This document shows, one piece after another, positions 34,049-42,919 of a stretch of 64,000 nt of DNA. A model generated the notes under the pieces. It was not told the origin of the DNA. It made no database searches and was given only the letters and a program-made list of their open reading frames with translations. This DNA comes from Streptomyces caniscabiei. GTDB lineage: Bacteria > Actinomycetota > Actinomycetes > Streptomycetales > Streptomycetaceae. Positions within the stretch are counted from its first letter, which is position 1. Every line of letters begins with the position of its first letter. The position numbers and the translations under genes are program-made. The stretch spans positions 186,001 through 250,000 of the forward strand of contig NZ_JABXWI010000005.1 in assembly GCF_014930365.1 (NCBI RefSeq), read 5' to 3'.

Positions 34049-35725
34049 ATGACCGCCACGAGCCTGACGGCTGGGAACTCCTCGGCCGGCCCGGCCCGCG
34101 GTCGGCTCGTCCTCCTCGTCGTGGTCTGCGCGCAGATGCTGATCTGGCTGGACACCTCGATCCTCAACGTCGCCGTCACCACGCTCGCCGACCCGGTCGA
34201 GGGCCTGGGCGCCACCCCCGGCGAACTGGAGTGGGTGGCGAGCGCCTACACCCTGGTCGTCGCCGGCACCCTCTTCGCGGGCGGCGCGCTCGCCGACCGC
34301 TTCGGGCCCCGGAACACGCTCGTCGCCGGGCTCGCGCTGATCGGCGTGGCCTCCGGTGCGGGCGCGTTCGTGGACAGCCCGGAGTGGCTGATCGTGGCCC
34401 GTGTCTTCATGGGCGCGGGCGCCGGCCTGTTGATGCCGGCCACGCTGACGGTCATCGTGCAGAGCACCCCGGAGGAGAAACGCACCCGGGCGATCGCGAT
34501 CTGGAGCTCGTCGAGCGGTCTCGGCGTGGCCATCGGCCCGGTCGCGGGCGGGGCGCTGCTCAGCCACTTCTGGTGGGGCTCGGTGTTCCTGGTCAACGTG
34601 CCGATCGTGGCGCTGTGTCTGCCGGCGGTCCTGGCCTTCGTCCCCGACCTCGGCGGCTCCCGACGCCGGGTGCTCGACCTGCCCGGCCTCCTTCTGTCGG
34701 TGCTCGGCCTGGGCGGGGTGGTCTACGGCATCATCGAACTCGGCGGCGGCAGCGCCTGGTACGGGCCGCACGTGCTGCTGCCCCTGGTGCTGGGCGGTGT
34801 CGTGCTGGTCGTCTTCGTCGCAGGTCAGCGCAGGTCCAGTGCGCCCAGTCTGGATCTGCGGCTCTTCCGGCAGCCCGGCTTCACGGCCGGCAGCGTGGTG
34901 CTGCTGATCGCCTTCATGGCGCTGGCCGGTCACCTGTTCTACGCGGCCTTCTATCTCCAGGGGCCCCGGGGCCTCTCCCCCGCCGACGCCGGAACCGTCA
35001 TGATCGCCGCCGCGATCGGCATCGTCCTCGGCAGCCAGGCGTCTCCGGCGCTGAGCCGTCGGCTGTCGGCCCGCTGGACCGTCGCGGCCGGCGTCCTCGC
35101 CACCGCCGCCACCTACGTCGCGTACGCCTGGCTCGACGGGGGGACCCCGCTGTGGGTGGTCGCCGCGCTGCTGTGGATCCAGGGCTTCGGCATGGGCCTG
35201 GTCGGGACGCCGGTCACGGCCGTGATGATGCGCGGGGTGCCGCCGCAGCTCGCGGGCGCCGGTTCCGCCGTCAACAGTGTCACCCGGCAGGTCGGCGGCA
35301 CACTCGGGGTGGCCATGGCCGGGTCGATCCTCTCGGCCGTCTACCGGGACCGGATGGCCGACGCCGAACTGCCCGGCCCCGCACAGGGCTTGTCCCCCTC
35401 CGCCGGGGAACAGGCCCGCACCTCCGCCGAGGCCGCCCGCGCCCTGGCCGACTCGCTGAACCTGCCCGGCCTGGCGACCGCGGCCGACCGCGCCTTCCTC
35501 GACGCCATGTACGCCGCCACGCTCTCCGTCGCCGCCCTCGCCCTCATCGGCTGCGCGGTCGCGGTGACAGGCCTGCGCGACCGCTCGGCCCCCGAGGACC
35601 GGGAACCCGCCGGGTCCCGGGACCGCACCCGGCCGGAGGCACCCTCCACACGACCCCAGGACCGCACACCACCGCAGGAGCCCGCCCAGCCGTCGGACCC
35701 GGCACCGAGAGGAAACGCACGATGA
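34049..35725 (+). CDS. DHA2-type MFS exporter (14 TM)
   Basis: The 558-aa protein has about 14 hydrophobic segments and WLDTSILNVAVTTLADP near residue 30, the motif D1 of 14-TM drug:H+ antiporters (EmrB/QacA type). A long hydrophilic, Pro/Arg-rich C-terminal tail follows the last TM at about residue 500. It probably exports the cluster's product and so provides self-protection. GGAGG lies shortly before the ATG. The stop overlaps the FabG-like gene by 4 nt. Confidence 0.9.
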   Translation: MTATSLTAGNSSAGPARGRLVLLVVVCAQMLIWLDTSILNVAVTTLADPVEGLGATPGELEWVASAYTLVVAGTLFAGGALADRFGPRNTLVAGLALIGVASGAGAFVDSPEWLIVARVFMGAGAGLLMPATLTVIVQSTPEEKRTRAIAIWSSSSGLGVAIGPVAGGALLSHFWWGSVFLVNVPIVALCLPAVLAFVPDLGGSRRRVLDLPGLLLSVLGLGGVVYGIIELGGGSAWYGPHVLLPLVLGGVVLVVFVAGQRRSSAPSLDLRLFRQPGFTAGSVVLLIAFMALAGHLFYAAFYLQGPRGLSPADAGTVMIAAAIGIVLGSQASPALSRRLSARWTVAAGVLATAATYVAYAWLDGGTPLWVVAALLWIQGFGMGLVGTPVTAVMMRGVPPQLAGAGSAVNSVTRQVGGTLGVAMAGSILSAVYRDRMADAELPGPAQGLSPSAGEQARTSAEAARALADSLNLPGLATAADRAFLDAMYAATLSVAALALIGCAVAVTGLRDRSAPEDREPAGSRDRTRPEAPSTRPQDRTPPQEPAQPSDPAPRGNAR

Positions 35726-36591
35726 CCCAGCCGACGAGCGCGGAGGCGGCTCCCGCCACGGCCCCGGCGCCCCCGGCCACGACGACCGCCTCGGCGGCTG
35801 CCACGACGGCCGTCCAGGCGACCGCCCCCGCGGATGCCACGGCGACCGCCCCCGCGAATGTCCCGACCGCTGATCCCTCGGCACCCTCAGGCCGCTCGGT
35901 CCTCGTCACCGGAGGGAACAGAGGCATCGGACTGGCCATAGCCCGCCGGTTCGCGGCGTCCGGAGACCGCGTCACCGTGACCTACCGGAGCGAGGCACCC
36001 CCCGCCTCCGAGGGCTTCCTCGCCGTGCGGTGCGATGTGACGGACAGCGCCCAGGTCGACCAGGCATTCAAGGAGGCCGAGACCGCCCACGGCCCGGTCA
36101 GTGTCCTGGTCGCCAACGCGGGCGCCGCCCGGGACCGGCTGCTGGTGCGCATGTCGGAGGAGGACTTCACCTCCGTCGTCGACACCAACCTCACCGGCGC
36201 CTTCCGCGTCGCGCGGCGCGCGGTGCGCGGCATGCTGCGGGCGGGCCACGGCCGGATCGTCCTGCTCTCCTCCACGGCGGCCCTGCACGGCTCCCCCGGC
36301 CAGACCAACTACGCGGCGGCGAAGGCCGGCCTCGTCGGCTTCGCCCGTTCCCTGACCCAGGAGCTCGGTGCCCGCGACATCACCTGCAACGTCGTCGCCC
36401 CCGGGCTCACGGAGACGGACATGAGCCGCGCCCTCACCCCGGAACAGCGCCGCGCACTGCTGAGCACCACCCCCGCCGGCCGCCCGGGCACCCCGGAGGA
36501 GGTCGCCGACGCGGTGGCCTTCCTGGTCGGCGCGGGCTATGTACGCGGCGCCGTGATCCCGGTCGACGGGGGCGCCGGACTGGGCCACTGA
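35722..36591 (+). CDS. FabG/MabA-like 3-oxoacyl carrier protein reductase with N-terminal extension
   Basis: The 289-aa SDR has GGNRGIG (64-70), NAG (132-134), the active Ser pair at 183-184 and Y197-x3-K201. Its core is strikingly like M. tuberculosis FabG1/MabA. About 57 extra Ala/Thr/Pro-rich residues precede the domain. It likely reduces the beta-keto group made by the ketosynthase. It overlaps the exporter stop by 4 nt and ends the cluster. The same reading frame stays open through the whole exporter gene, but that upstream part is out-of-frame reading of a coding region. Confidence 0.88.
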   Translation: MTQPTSAEAAPATAPAPPATTTASAAATTAVQATAPADATATAPANVPTADPSAPSGRSVLVTGGNRGIGLAIARRFAASGDRVTVTYRSEAPPASEGFLAVRCDVTDSAQVDQAFKEAETAHGPVSVLVANAGAARDRLLVRMSEEDFTSVVDTNLTGAFRVARRAVRGMLRAGHGRIVLLSSTAALHGSPGQTNYAAAKAGLVGFARSLTQELGARDITCNVVAPGLTETDMSRALTPEQRRALLSTTPAGRPGTPEEVADAVAFLVGAGYVRGAVIPVDGGAGLGH

Positions 36592-36605
36592 GGGCACCCC
36601 TGGAC

Positions 36606-36650
36606 CGGGTGGGGAAGCGGACGTCGCGCGGCCGTTCGTTTCCCCACCCG
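36606..36650. terminator. Bidirectional terminator between the cluster and pgi
   Basis: Inverted repeat with 11-bp arms CGGGTGGGGAA (36606-36616) and TTCCCCACCCG (36640-36650), loop 23 nt, between convergent genes. Confidence 0.65.
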
Positions 36651-36670
36651 TCGCACGGGCCCCGTCGGGG

Positions 36671-38326
36671 CTAGCTCCGCCCGCGCAGCGTCCGGTACTT
36701 GGCGACCAGTGCCTTCGTGGACTCGTCCAGGCCCGGCACGTCGGCGCCTTCCGTGAGCGCCGGCTCGACGCGCTTGGCGAGGACCTTGCCCAGCTCGACA
36801 CCCCACTGGTCGAAGGAGTCGATGTTCCAGACGGCTCCCTGGACGAACACCTTGTGCTCGTACAGCGCGATCAGCTGGCCGAGGACCGACGGGGTCAGCT
36901 CCTTCGCCAGGATCGTGGTCGTCGGGTGGTTCCCCTGGAACGTCTTGTGCGGCACCAGCTCCTCCGGCACGCCCTCCGCCCGCACCTCGTCCGGCGTCTT
37001 GCCGAAGGCCAGCGCCTGGGTCTGGGCGAAGAAGTTGGCCATCAGCAGGTCGTGCTGGGCCTTGAGCGTGTCGCTGAGCTCGGCGACCGGCTCGGCGAAG
37101 CCGATGAAGTCCGCCGGGATCAGCTTCGTGCCCTGGTGGATCAGCTGGTAGTACGCGTGCTGTCCGTTGGTCCCGGGCGTGCCCCAGACCACCGGCCCGG
37201 TCTGCCAGTCCACGGGCACCCCGTCCCGGCCCACGTACTTGCCGTTGGACTCCATGTCCAGCTGCTGGAGGTAGGCGGTGAACTTGGACAGGTAGTGGCT
37301 GTAGGGCAGCACCGCGTGCGACTGGGCGTCGTGGAAGTTGCCGTACCAGATCCCCAACAGGCCCAGCAGCAGCGGCACATTGGACTCGGCCGGTGCCGTG
37401 CGGAAGTGCTCGTCGACGATGTGGAACCCGTCGAGCATCTCGCGGAAGCGGTCGGGCCCGATCGCGATCATCAGGGACAGCCCGATCGCCGAGTCGTAGG
37501 AGTACCGACCGCCGACCCAGTCCCAGAACTCGAACATGTTGGCCGTGTCGATGCCGAAGTCCGACACCTTCTCGGCATTCGTCGACAGCGCCACGAAGTG
37601 CTTGGCGACGGCCTCGGAGCCGGCCTTCAGCTCGGTGAGCAGCCAGTCGCGCGCGGAGGTCGCGTTGGTGATCGTCTCGATGGTGGTGAACGTCTTGGAG
37701 GCGATGATGAACAGCGTCTCCGCCGCGTCCAGGTCCCGGACCGCCTCGTGCAGATCGGCGCCGTCCACGTTGGACACGAAACGGACGGTCAGATCGCGGT
37801 CGGTGTAGGAGCGCAGCACCTCGTACGCCATCGCCGGGCCGAGGTCGGAGCCGCCGATGCCGATGTTGACGACGTTCTTGATGCGCCGGCCCGTGTGGCC
37901 GGTCCACTCGCCGGAGCGGATCCGCTCGGCGAAGCCGGCCATCCTGTCGAGCACGGCGTGCACACCGGGCACCACGTTCTCGCCGTCGACCTCGATCACC
38001 GCGTCGCGCGGGGCGCGCAGCGCGGTGTGCAGGACGGCACGGTCCTCGGTGGTGTTGATCTTCTCACCGCGGAACATGGCGTCCCGCAGCCCGAACACGT
38101 CGGTGGCGGCGGCCAGCTCGCGCAGCAGCCGCAGTGTCTCGTCGGTGACCAGATGCTTGGAGTAGTCGACGTGCAGATCGCCGACCTCCAGCGTGTACCC
38201 GGTGCCGCGCCCCGGGTCGGCCGCGAACAACTCGCGCAGCCGGACGTCGCCCTGCTGCTCCCGGTGCTCGGCCAGCGCGGTCCACTCCGGCGTCTGGTTG
38301 AGCCTGGTACGGCTTTCTGCGTTCAT
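36671..38326 (-). CDS. pgi: Glucose-6-phosphate isomerase
   Basis: The 551-aa protein has the expected length and both family signatures: [16 protein letters not shown] with NATSARDWL near residue 220, and the C-terminal [22 protein letters not shown] near residue 500. It interconverts glucose-6-phosphate and fructose-6-phosphate. It lies alone on the minus strand, convergent with the biosynthetic cluster; in S. coelicolor, as I recall, pgi lies close to pgl, which makes the block between them the insertion. Confidence 0.97.
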   Translation of the reverse strand: MNAESRTRLNQTPEWTALAEHREQQGDVRLRELFAADPGRGTGYTLEVGDLHVDYSKHLVTDETLRLLRELAAATDVFGLRDAMFRGEKINTTEDRAVLHTALRAPRDAVIEVDGENVVPGVHAVLDRMAGFAERIRSGEWTGHTGRRIKNVVNIGIGGSDLGPAMAYEVLRSYTDRDLTVRFVSNVDGADLHEAVRDLDAAETLFIIASKTFTTIETITNATSARDWLLTELKAGSEAVAKHFVALSTNAEKVSDFGIDTANMFEFWDWVGGRYSYDSAIGLSLMIAIGPDRFREMLDGFHIVDEHFRTAPAESNVPLLLGLLGIWYGNFHDAQSHAVLPYSHYLSKFTAYLQQLDMESNGKYVGRDGVPVDWQTGPVVWGTPGTNGQHAYYQLIHQGTKLIPADFIGFAEPVAELSDTLKAQHDLLMANFFAQTQALAFGKTPDEVRAEGVPEELVPHKTFQGNHPTTTILAKELTPSVLGQLIALYEHKVFVQGAVWNIDSFDQWGVELGKVLAKRVEPALTEGADVPGLDESTKALVAKYRTLRGRS

Positions 38327-38579
38327 CTCGGACTTCAGCCTTCTTTCCTACCTGGTCCTGCCTGCGTACCTTGCCCCGCTGCCGTTCCAACCTAATTGAT
38401 CACGACGGAACACGAGCCGTCGTCCCGGGGTCGTCCGACACGACAACAGATACGTCCGCCCGGAGCGCCGGTGTCAGCGCGGGCGAGGAACGGCATGAAG
38501 AAGGCGGCGAGCAGCTCGGCGGCACGCCGGTCGCCCTGTTCAGGGCATGGGGACGGCGCACGCCCCCGAACAGCTCCGG

Positions 38580-38600
38580 CCGGGCACCCTGGGTACCCGG
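38580..38600 (-). terminator. Terminator candidate after the RbpA-type gene
   Basis: CCGGGCACCC and GGGTACCCGG form 10-bp arms with one mismatch around a single T, starting 13 nt beyond the stop at 38614. Confidence 0.5.
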
Positions 38601-38613
38601 CCGGTGTCGTTCG

Positions 38614-38949
38614 TCAGATCTCGCCCCGCAGTTTGGCGAGCGCCTCGGCGAGGATCGCCTCGCCGTCCGCGTCGCTGCGCCGCTCGCGGACGTAGGCGAG
38701 GTGCGTCTTGTAGGGCTCGGTGCGCGGTGGGTCCGGCGGGTTGTCCCGGTCCTGTCCGGCCGGGAAGCCGCAGCGCGGGCAGTCCCAGGTGTCGGGGACC
38801 TGAGCGTCGCTGGCGAAACTCGGCTGGGTCTCGTGTCCGTTGGAGCACCAGAAGGAGATGCGCAGCCGGGGTGCGGACTCGCCGCGCTCGGCTTCGCCCA
38901 TCGGCCCCGCCCCGACCCGGCTTCCTCGGATCGCGTTGCCACTTGCCAC
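38614..38949 (-). CDS. rbpA: RNA polymerase-binding protein RbpA (RbpB-type paralogue)
   Basis: The 111-aa protein has the RbpA layout: N-terminal GNAIRGSRVGAG, a zinc-ribbon-like core with FWCSNGHE and DTWDCPRCGFP, the basic PPRTEPYKTHLAYVRERRS segment that contacts the sigma factor, and a C-terminal sigma-interacting helix (AILAEALAKLRGEI). RbpA stabilises the open complex with the housekeeping sigma factor. Streptomyces also has a main rbpA elsewhere; the CxxxH/CxxC core here suggests the second, RbpB-type copy, but I cannot prove this from the window alone. Confidence 0.85.
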   Translation of the reverse strand: MASGNAIRGSRVGAGPMGEAERGESAPRLRISFWCSNGHETQPSFASDAQVPDTWDCPRCGFPAGQDRDNPPDPPRTEPYKTHLAYVRERRSDADGEAILAEALAKLRGEI

Positions 38950-39074
38950 GGTCGTAACTCCCTGCGTGATGGTGCGGCGAAGCGAGTCGGCGTTTCGCTT
39001 CGCTGCGAGCGCCTCAGTCTACGTAAGGCCCAACGCGCGTCCAGTGATTGGAGTTACATCCCGCCCACAGACGC

Positions 39075-39123
39075 AAGCCCCATGATAGGCCGCGCTCGAA
39101 GTCGCGTACCCGGCATGGGGCTT
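39075..39123. repeat. 10-bp inverted repeat between secG and the RbpA-type gene
   Basis: AAGCCCCATG (39075-39084) and CATGGGGCTT (39114-39123) are perfectly complementary with a 29-nt spacer. It could end the secG transcript or be a binding site upstream of the RbpA-type gene. Confidence 0.45.
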
Positions 39124-39177
39124 TACGTGCGGAATGGTGCGTCCGTGACGCGTTGTTCGCCGGTGTCGGCCTGAGGG

Positions 39178-39414
39178 TCAGTTGTTGACCTTCATCAGGA
39201 TGCCGAGTACGACAATGCACGCGAACCACAGCAGACCGACCACGACGGTGATCCGGTCGAGGTTGCGCTCGGCGACCGAGGAGCCGCCGACGGAGGACTG
39301 CATACCGCCACCGAACATGTCGGAGAGGCCGCCGCCCTTGCCCTTGTGCATCAGCACCAGCAGCATCATCAGCAGGCTGAAGACGATCAGGGCGATCGAG
39401 AACCCCATAACCAC
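39178..39414 (-). CDS. secG: Preprotein translocase subunit SecG
   Basis: The 78-aa protein has two hydrophobic segments (about residues 3-22 and 55-75) around the conserved loop HKGKGGGLSDMFGGGMQSSVGGS, the SecG signature. It supports SecYE-SecA protein export. The GTG at 39414 has GAGGAAG about 12 nt upstream; an ATG six bases later (39408) is also possible. It follows tpiA in the tpiA-pgk-gap series, separated by a strong terminator. Confidence 0.93.
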   Translation of the reverse strand: MVMGFSIALIVFSLLMMLLVLMHKGKGGGLSDMFGGGMQSSVGGSSVAERNLDRITVVVGLLWFACIVVLGILMKVNN

Positions 39415-39447
39415 GGCTGGACCAACTTCCTCGGATTCTGATGGACT

Positions 39448-39478
39448 GCGGGGACCGGCCGCGTCGGCCGGTCCCCGC
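39448..39478 (-). terminator. Terminator after tpiA
   Basis: Perfect 13-bp arms (39448-39460 and 39466-39478) with a 5-nt loop, starting 32 nt after the tpiA stop and ending shortly before the secG ribosome site. Confidence 0.8.
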
Positions 39479-39509
39479 AAGAGTACGACGTTACGCCGCT
39501 AGGGCCTAC

Positions 39510-40286
39510 TCACTGGTCGCGGAAGCGCACGATCTTGACGAACTCGTCGGCGTCCAGCGAGGCACCGCCGACGAGGGCGCCGTCGATGTCGGCCTGGGCC
39601 ATGATCTCGGCGACGTTGCCGGCCTTGACGGAGCCGCCGTACTGGATGCGGACCTGGTCGGCCAGCTCCTGACCGTACAGCTCGGTGAGCTTGCCGCGGA
39701 TGGCCGCGCACACCTCCTGGGCGTCCTCGGCGCCGCAGACCTTGCCGGTGCCGATGGCCCAGACGGGCTCGTAGGCGATGACGACGGTCTCGGCGTGCTC
39801 GGCGGGGACGTCCTTGAGGCCGCCCTCGACCTGGGCGAGGGTGTGGGAGACGTGGTTGCCCGCCTCGCGGACCTCCAGCTCCTCGCCGACGCAGAGGATG
39901 GGGGTGAGGCCGTGCTTGTAGGCGGCCTTGACCTTGGCGTTGACGATCTCGTCGGTCTCGTCGTGGTACTGGCGGCGCTCGGAGTGGCCGATCGCCACGA
40001 AGGTGCACTTGAGCTTGGCCAGCATCGGGCCGGAGATCTCGCCGGTGTAGGCACCGGAGTCGTGCGCCGAGAGGTCCTGGGCGCCGTACTTGATCTTGAG
40101 CTTGTCGCCGTCGACCAGGGTCTGGACCGAGCGCAGGTCGGTGAAGGGCGGCAGGACCGCGACCTCACAGGCCTCGTAGTCCTTGTCGGCGAGGGCGAAG
40201 GCGAGCTTCTGGACGTGGGCGATGGCCTCGAGGTGGTTGAGGTTCATCTTCCAGTTGCCCGCCATCAGGGGCGTACGCGTGCTCAT
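39510..40286 (-). CDS. tpiA: Triosephosphate isomerase
   Basis: The 258-aa TIM-barrel enzyme has N-K (AGNWKMN) near residue 11, the catalytic His in [10 protein letters not shown] near residue 100 and the catalytic Glu in [13 protein letters not shown] near residue 170. It interconverts dihydroxyacetone phosphate and glyceraldehyde-3-phosphate. It is 6 nt downstream of pgk, so both are co-transcribed. Dihydroxyacetone phosphate is also the proposed substrate of the GriI-like aldolase 14 kb away. Confidence 0.97.
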   Translation of the reverse strand: MSTRTPLMAGNWKMNLNHLEAIAHVQKLAFALADKDYEACEVAVLPPFTDLRSVQTLVDGDKLKIKYGAQDLSAHDSGAYTGEISGPMLAKLKCTFVAIGHSERRQYHDETDEIVNAKVKAAYKHGLTPILCVGEELEVREAGNHVSHTLAQVEGGLKDVPAEHAETVVIAYEPVWAIGTGKVCGAEDAQEVCAAIRGKLTELYGQELADQVRIQYGGSVKAGNVAEIMAQADIDGALVGGASLDADEFVKIVRFRDQ

Positions 40287-40292
40287 TGAGGG

Positions 40293-41504
40293 TCAGTCCT
40301 CCAGTGCGGCGAGGCCGGGGAGCGTCTTGCCCTCGAGGTATTCGAGGGAGGCGCCGCCACCGGTAGAGATGTGGCCGAATGCGTTCTCGTCGAAGCCCAG
40401 GATCCGTACGGCGGCTGCGGAGTCGCCGCCGCCGACAACCGTGAAGGCCTTGGAATCGAGGAGTGCCTGGGCGACCGCCTTGGTGCCCTCGGCGAACTCG
40501 GGGTGCTCGAAGACGCCCATGGGGCCGTTCCAGAAGACGGTGGCGGCGTCGGCGATCTTCGAGGCGTACAGCGTGGCGGACTCCGGACCGATGTCCAGGC
40601 CCATCTGCCCGGTGGGCATGGCGTCAGCGGCGACGGCGGTGGCGTCGGCCGGGGCCTTGCTCTTCAGGTCCGGGAAGGCGGGGGCGACGACGGCGTCCAC
40701 GGGCAGGACGATCTCGACGCCGGTGCGCTCCGCGCGCTCCAGGTACTCGGTGACCGCGCCGAGCTGGTCCTCCTGGAGAAGGGAGCCGCCGACCTCGTAC
40801 CCCTTGGCCTTGAGGAAGGTGTACGCCATGCCGCCGCCGATGAGGATGCGGTCGGCCTTGCCGAGCAGCTGGTCGATGACGGCGAGCTTGTCGGAGACCT
40901 TGGCGCCGCCGAGCGCGACCACGTAGGGCCGCTGGACGTCGTCGGTGAGCTTCCTGAGGACGCCGACCTCGGTGGCGATGAGGTACCCGGCGTAGTGCGG
41001 CAGGCGGGCCGGGAGGTCGAAGACCGAGGCGTGCTTGCGGTGCACCGCGCCGAAGCCGTCGCCCACGTAGACGTCCGCGAGGGCGGCCAGCCGGTCGGCG
41101 AAGGCGCCGCGCTCGGCGTCGTCCTTGCTCGTCTCGCCGGCGTTGAAGCGCAGGTTCTCGACGACGGCGACCTGGCCGTCGGTCAGGCCCGCGACCGTGG
41201 CGGCGGCGGACTCGCCGACCGTGTCCGTCGCGAACGCCACGTCGGTGCCGAGGAGTTCACCGAGGCGGGCAGCGGCCGGGGCGAGCGAGAAGGCCGGGTC
41301 CGGGGCGCCCTTGGGGCGGCCCAGGTGGGAGGCGACGACGACGCGCGCGCCCGCCTCGGCCAGCGCCTTCACGGTGGGCAGGACGGCGCGGATACGGCCG
41401 TCGTCGGTGATGGTGGTGCCGTCGAGCGGCACGTTGAGGTCGGCGCGGACGAAGACCCGCCGGCCGGCGACTGGCTCGGCGAGGAGCTCGTCGATCGTCT
41501 TCAT
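40293..41504 (-). CDS. pgk: Phosphoglycerate kinase
   Basis: The 403-aa protein has the N-terminal substrate motif VFVRADLNVPLDG, the basic patch ASHLGRPKG and the C-terminal ATP-binding FWNGPMGVFEHPEFAEGT and VGGGDSAAAV. It makes ATP from 1,3-bisphosphoglycerate. It precedes tpiA by 6 nt and lies downstream of gap, from which a terminator-like hairpin separates it. Confidence 0.97.
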   Translation of the reverse strand: MKTIDELLAEPVAGRRVFVRADLNVPLDGTTITDDGRIRAVLPTVKALAEAGARVVVASHLGRPKGAPDPAFSLAPAAARLGELLGTDVAFATDTVGESAAATVAGLTDGQVAVVENLRFNAGETSKDDAERGAFADRLAALADVYVGDGFGAVHRKHASVFDLPARLPHYAGYLIATEVGVLRKLTDDVQRPYVVALGGAKVSDKLAVIDQLLGKADRILIGGGMAYTFLKAKGYEVGGSLLQEDQLGAVTEYLERAERTGVEIVLPVDAVVAPAFPDLKSKAPADATAVAADAMPTGQMGLDIGPESATLYASKIADAATVFWNGPMGVFEHPEFAEGTKAVAQALLDSKAFTVVGGGDSAAAVRILGFDENAFGHISTGGGASLEYLEGKTLPGLAALED

Positions 41505-41570
41505 GGAAAGGGCTCCCGAGGAGGCTTGTGGTGCTCGTGATCGTAGGAGGAACCGCTTTTGTACGTGAGT

Positions 41571-41610
41571 CAGGGCTCGGGCGACGCGTCCCTGCGCCGC
41601 CCGAGCCCTG
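41571..41610 (-). terminator. Hairpin between gap and pgk
   Basis: 13-bp arms CAGGGCTCGGGCG (41571-41583) and CGCCCGAGCCCTG (41598-41610), loop 14 nt, 29 nt after the gap stop. Flanking GTGAG and CTCAC can extend the stem. Confidence 0.75.
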
Positions 41611-41639
41611 CTCTCACACGGAAGTGCCCGCTCTGTCGA

Positions 41640-42761
<1,122 letters not shown>

Positions 42762-42775
42762 CTATACATGCCGGT

Positions 42776-42809
42776 GCGGTCCGTACTCGCCAGTAGGGGT
42801 ACGGACCGC
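42776..42809. repeat. 11-bp inverted repeat upstream of gap
   Basis: GCGGTCCGTAC (42776-42786) and GTACGGACCGC (42799-42809), 12-nt loop, lie 126 nt upstream of the gap start and 111 nt beyond the carboxypeptidase stop. It may terminate the carboxypeptidase transcript or regulate gap. A weaker 7-bp pairing (42839-42845 with 42874-42880) lies nearer the carboxypeptidase stop. Confidence 0.5.
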
Positions 42810-42919
42810 CCTGGTTTTACAAGGTGATTACCTTTTGAGCGGCCCCCCGATCATCTGATTTCAGACGTCCGGAGGGCCGCCCACGAGGCCTTTCCTCACC
42901 CGTTCGGCTCAGTCGGCAC

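Noticed and set aside
34027-35721. In-frame extension that would fuse the FabG-like protein to an 854-aa protein
   Set aside because: The extra part is an out-of-frame reading of the exporter gene. The real start overlaps the exporter stop and gives a normal SDR.
39125-39155. SigR-like promoter (GGAAT-N18/19-GTT) on the plus strand
   Set aside because: It reads away from any plus-strand gene and the spacing is off by one; likely chance.
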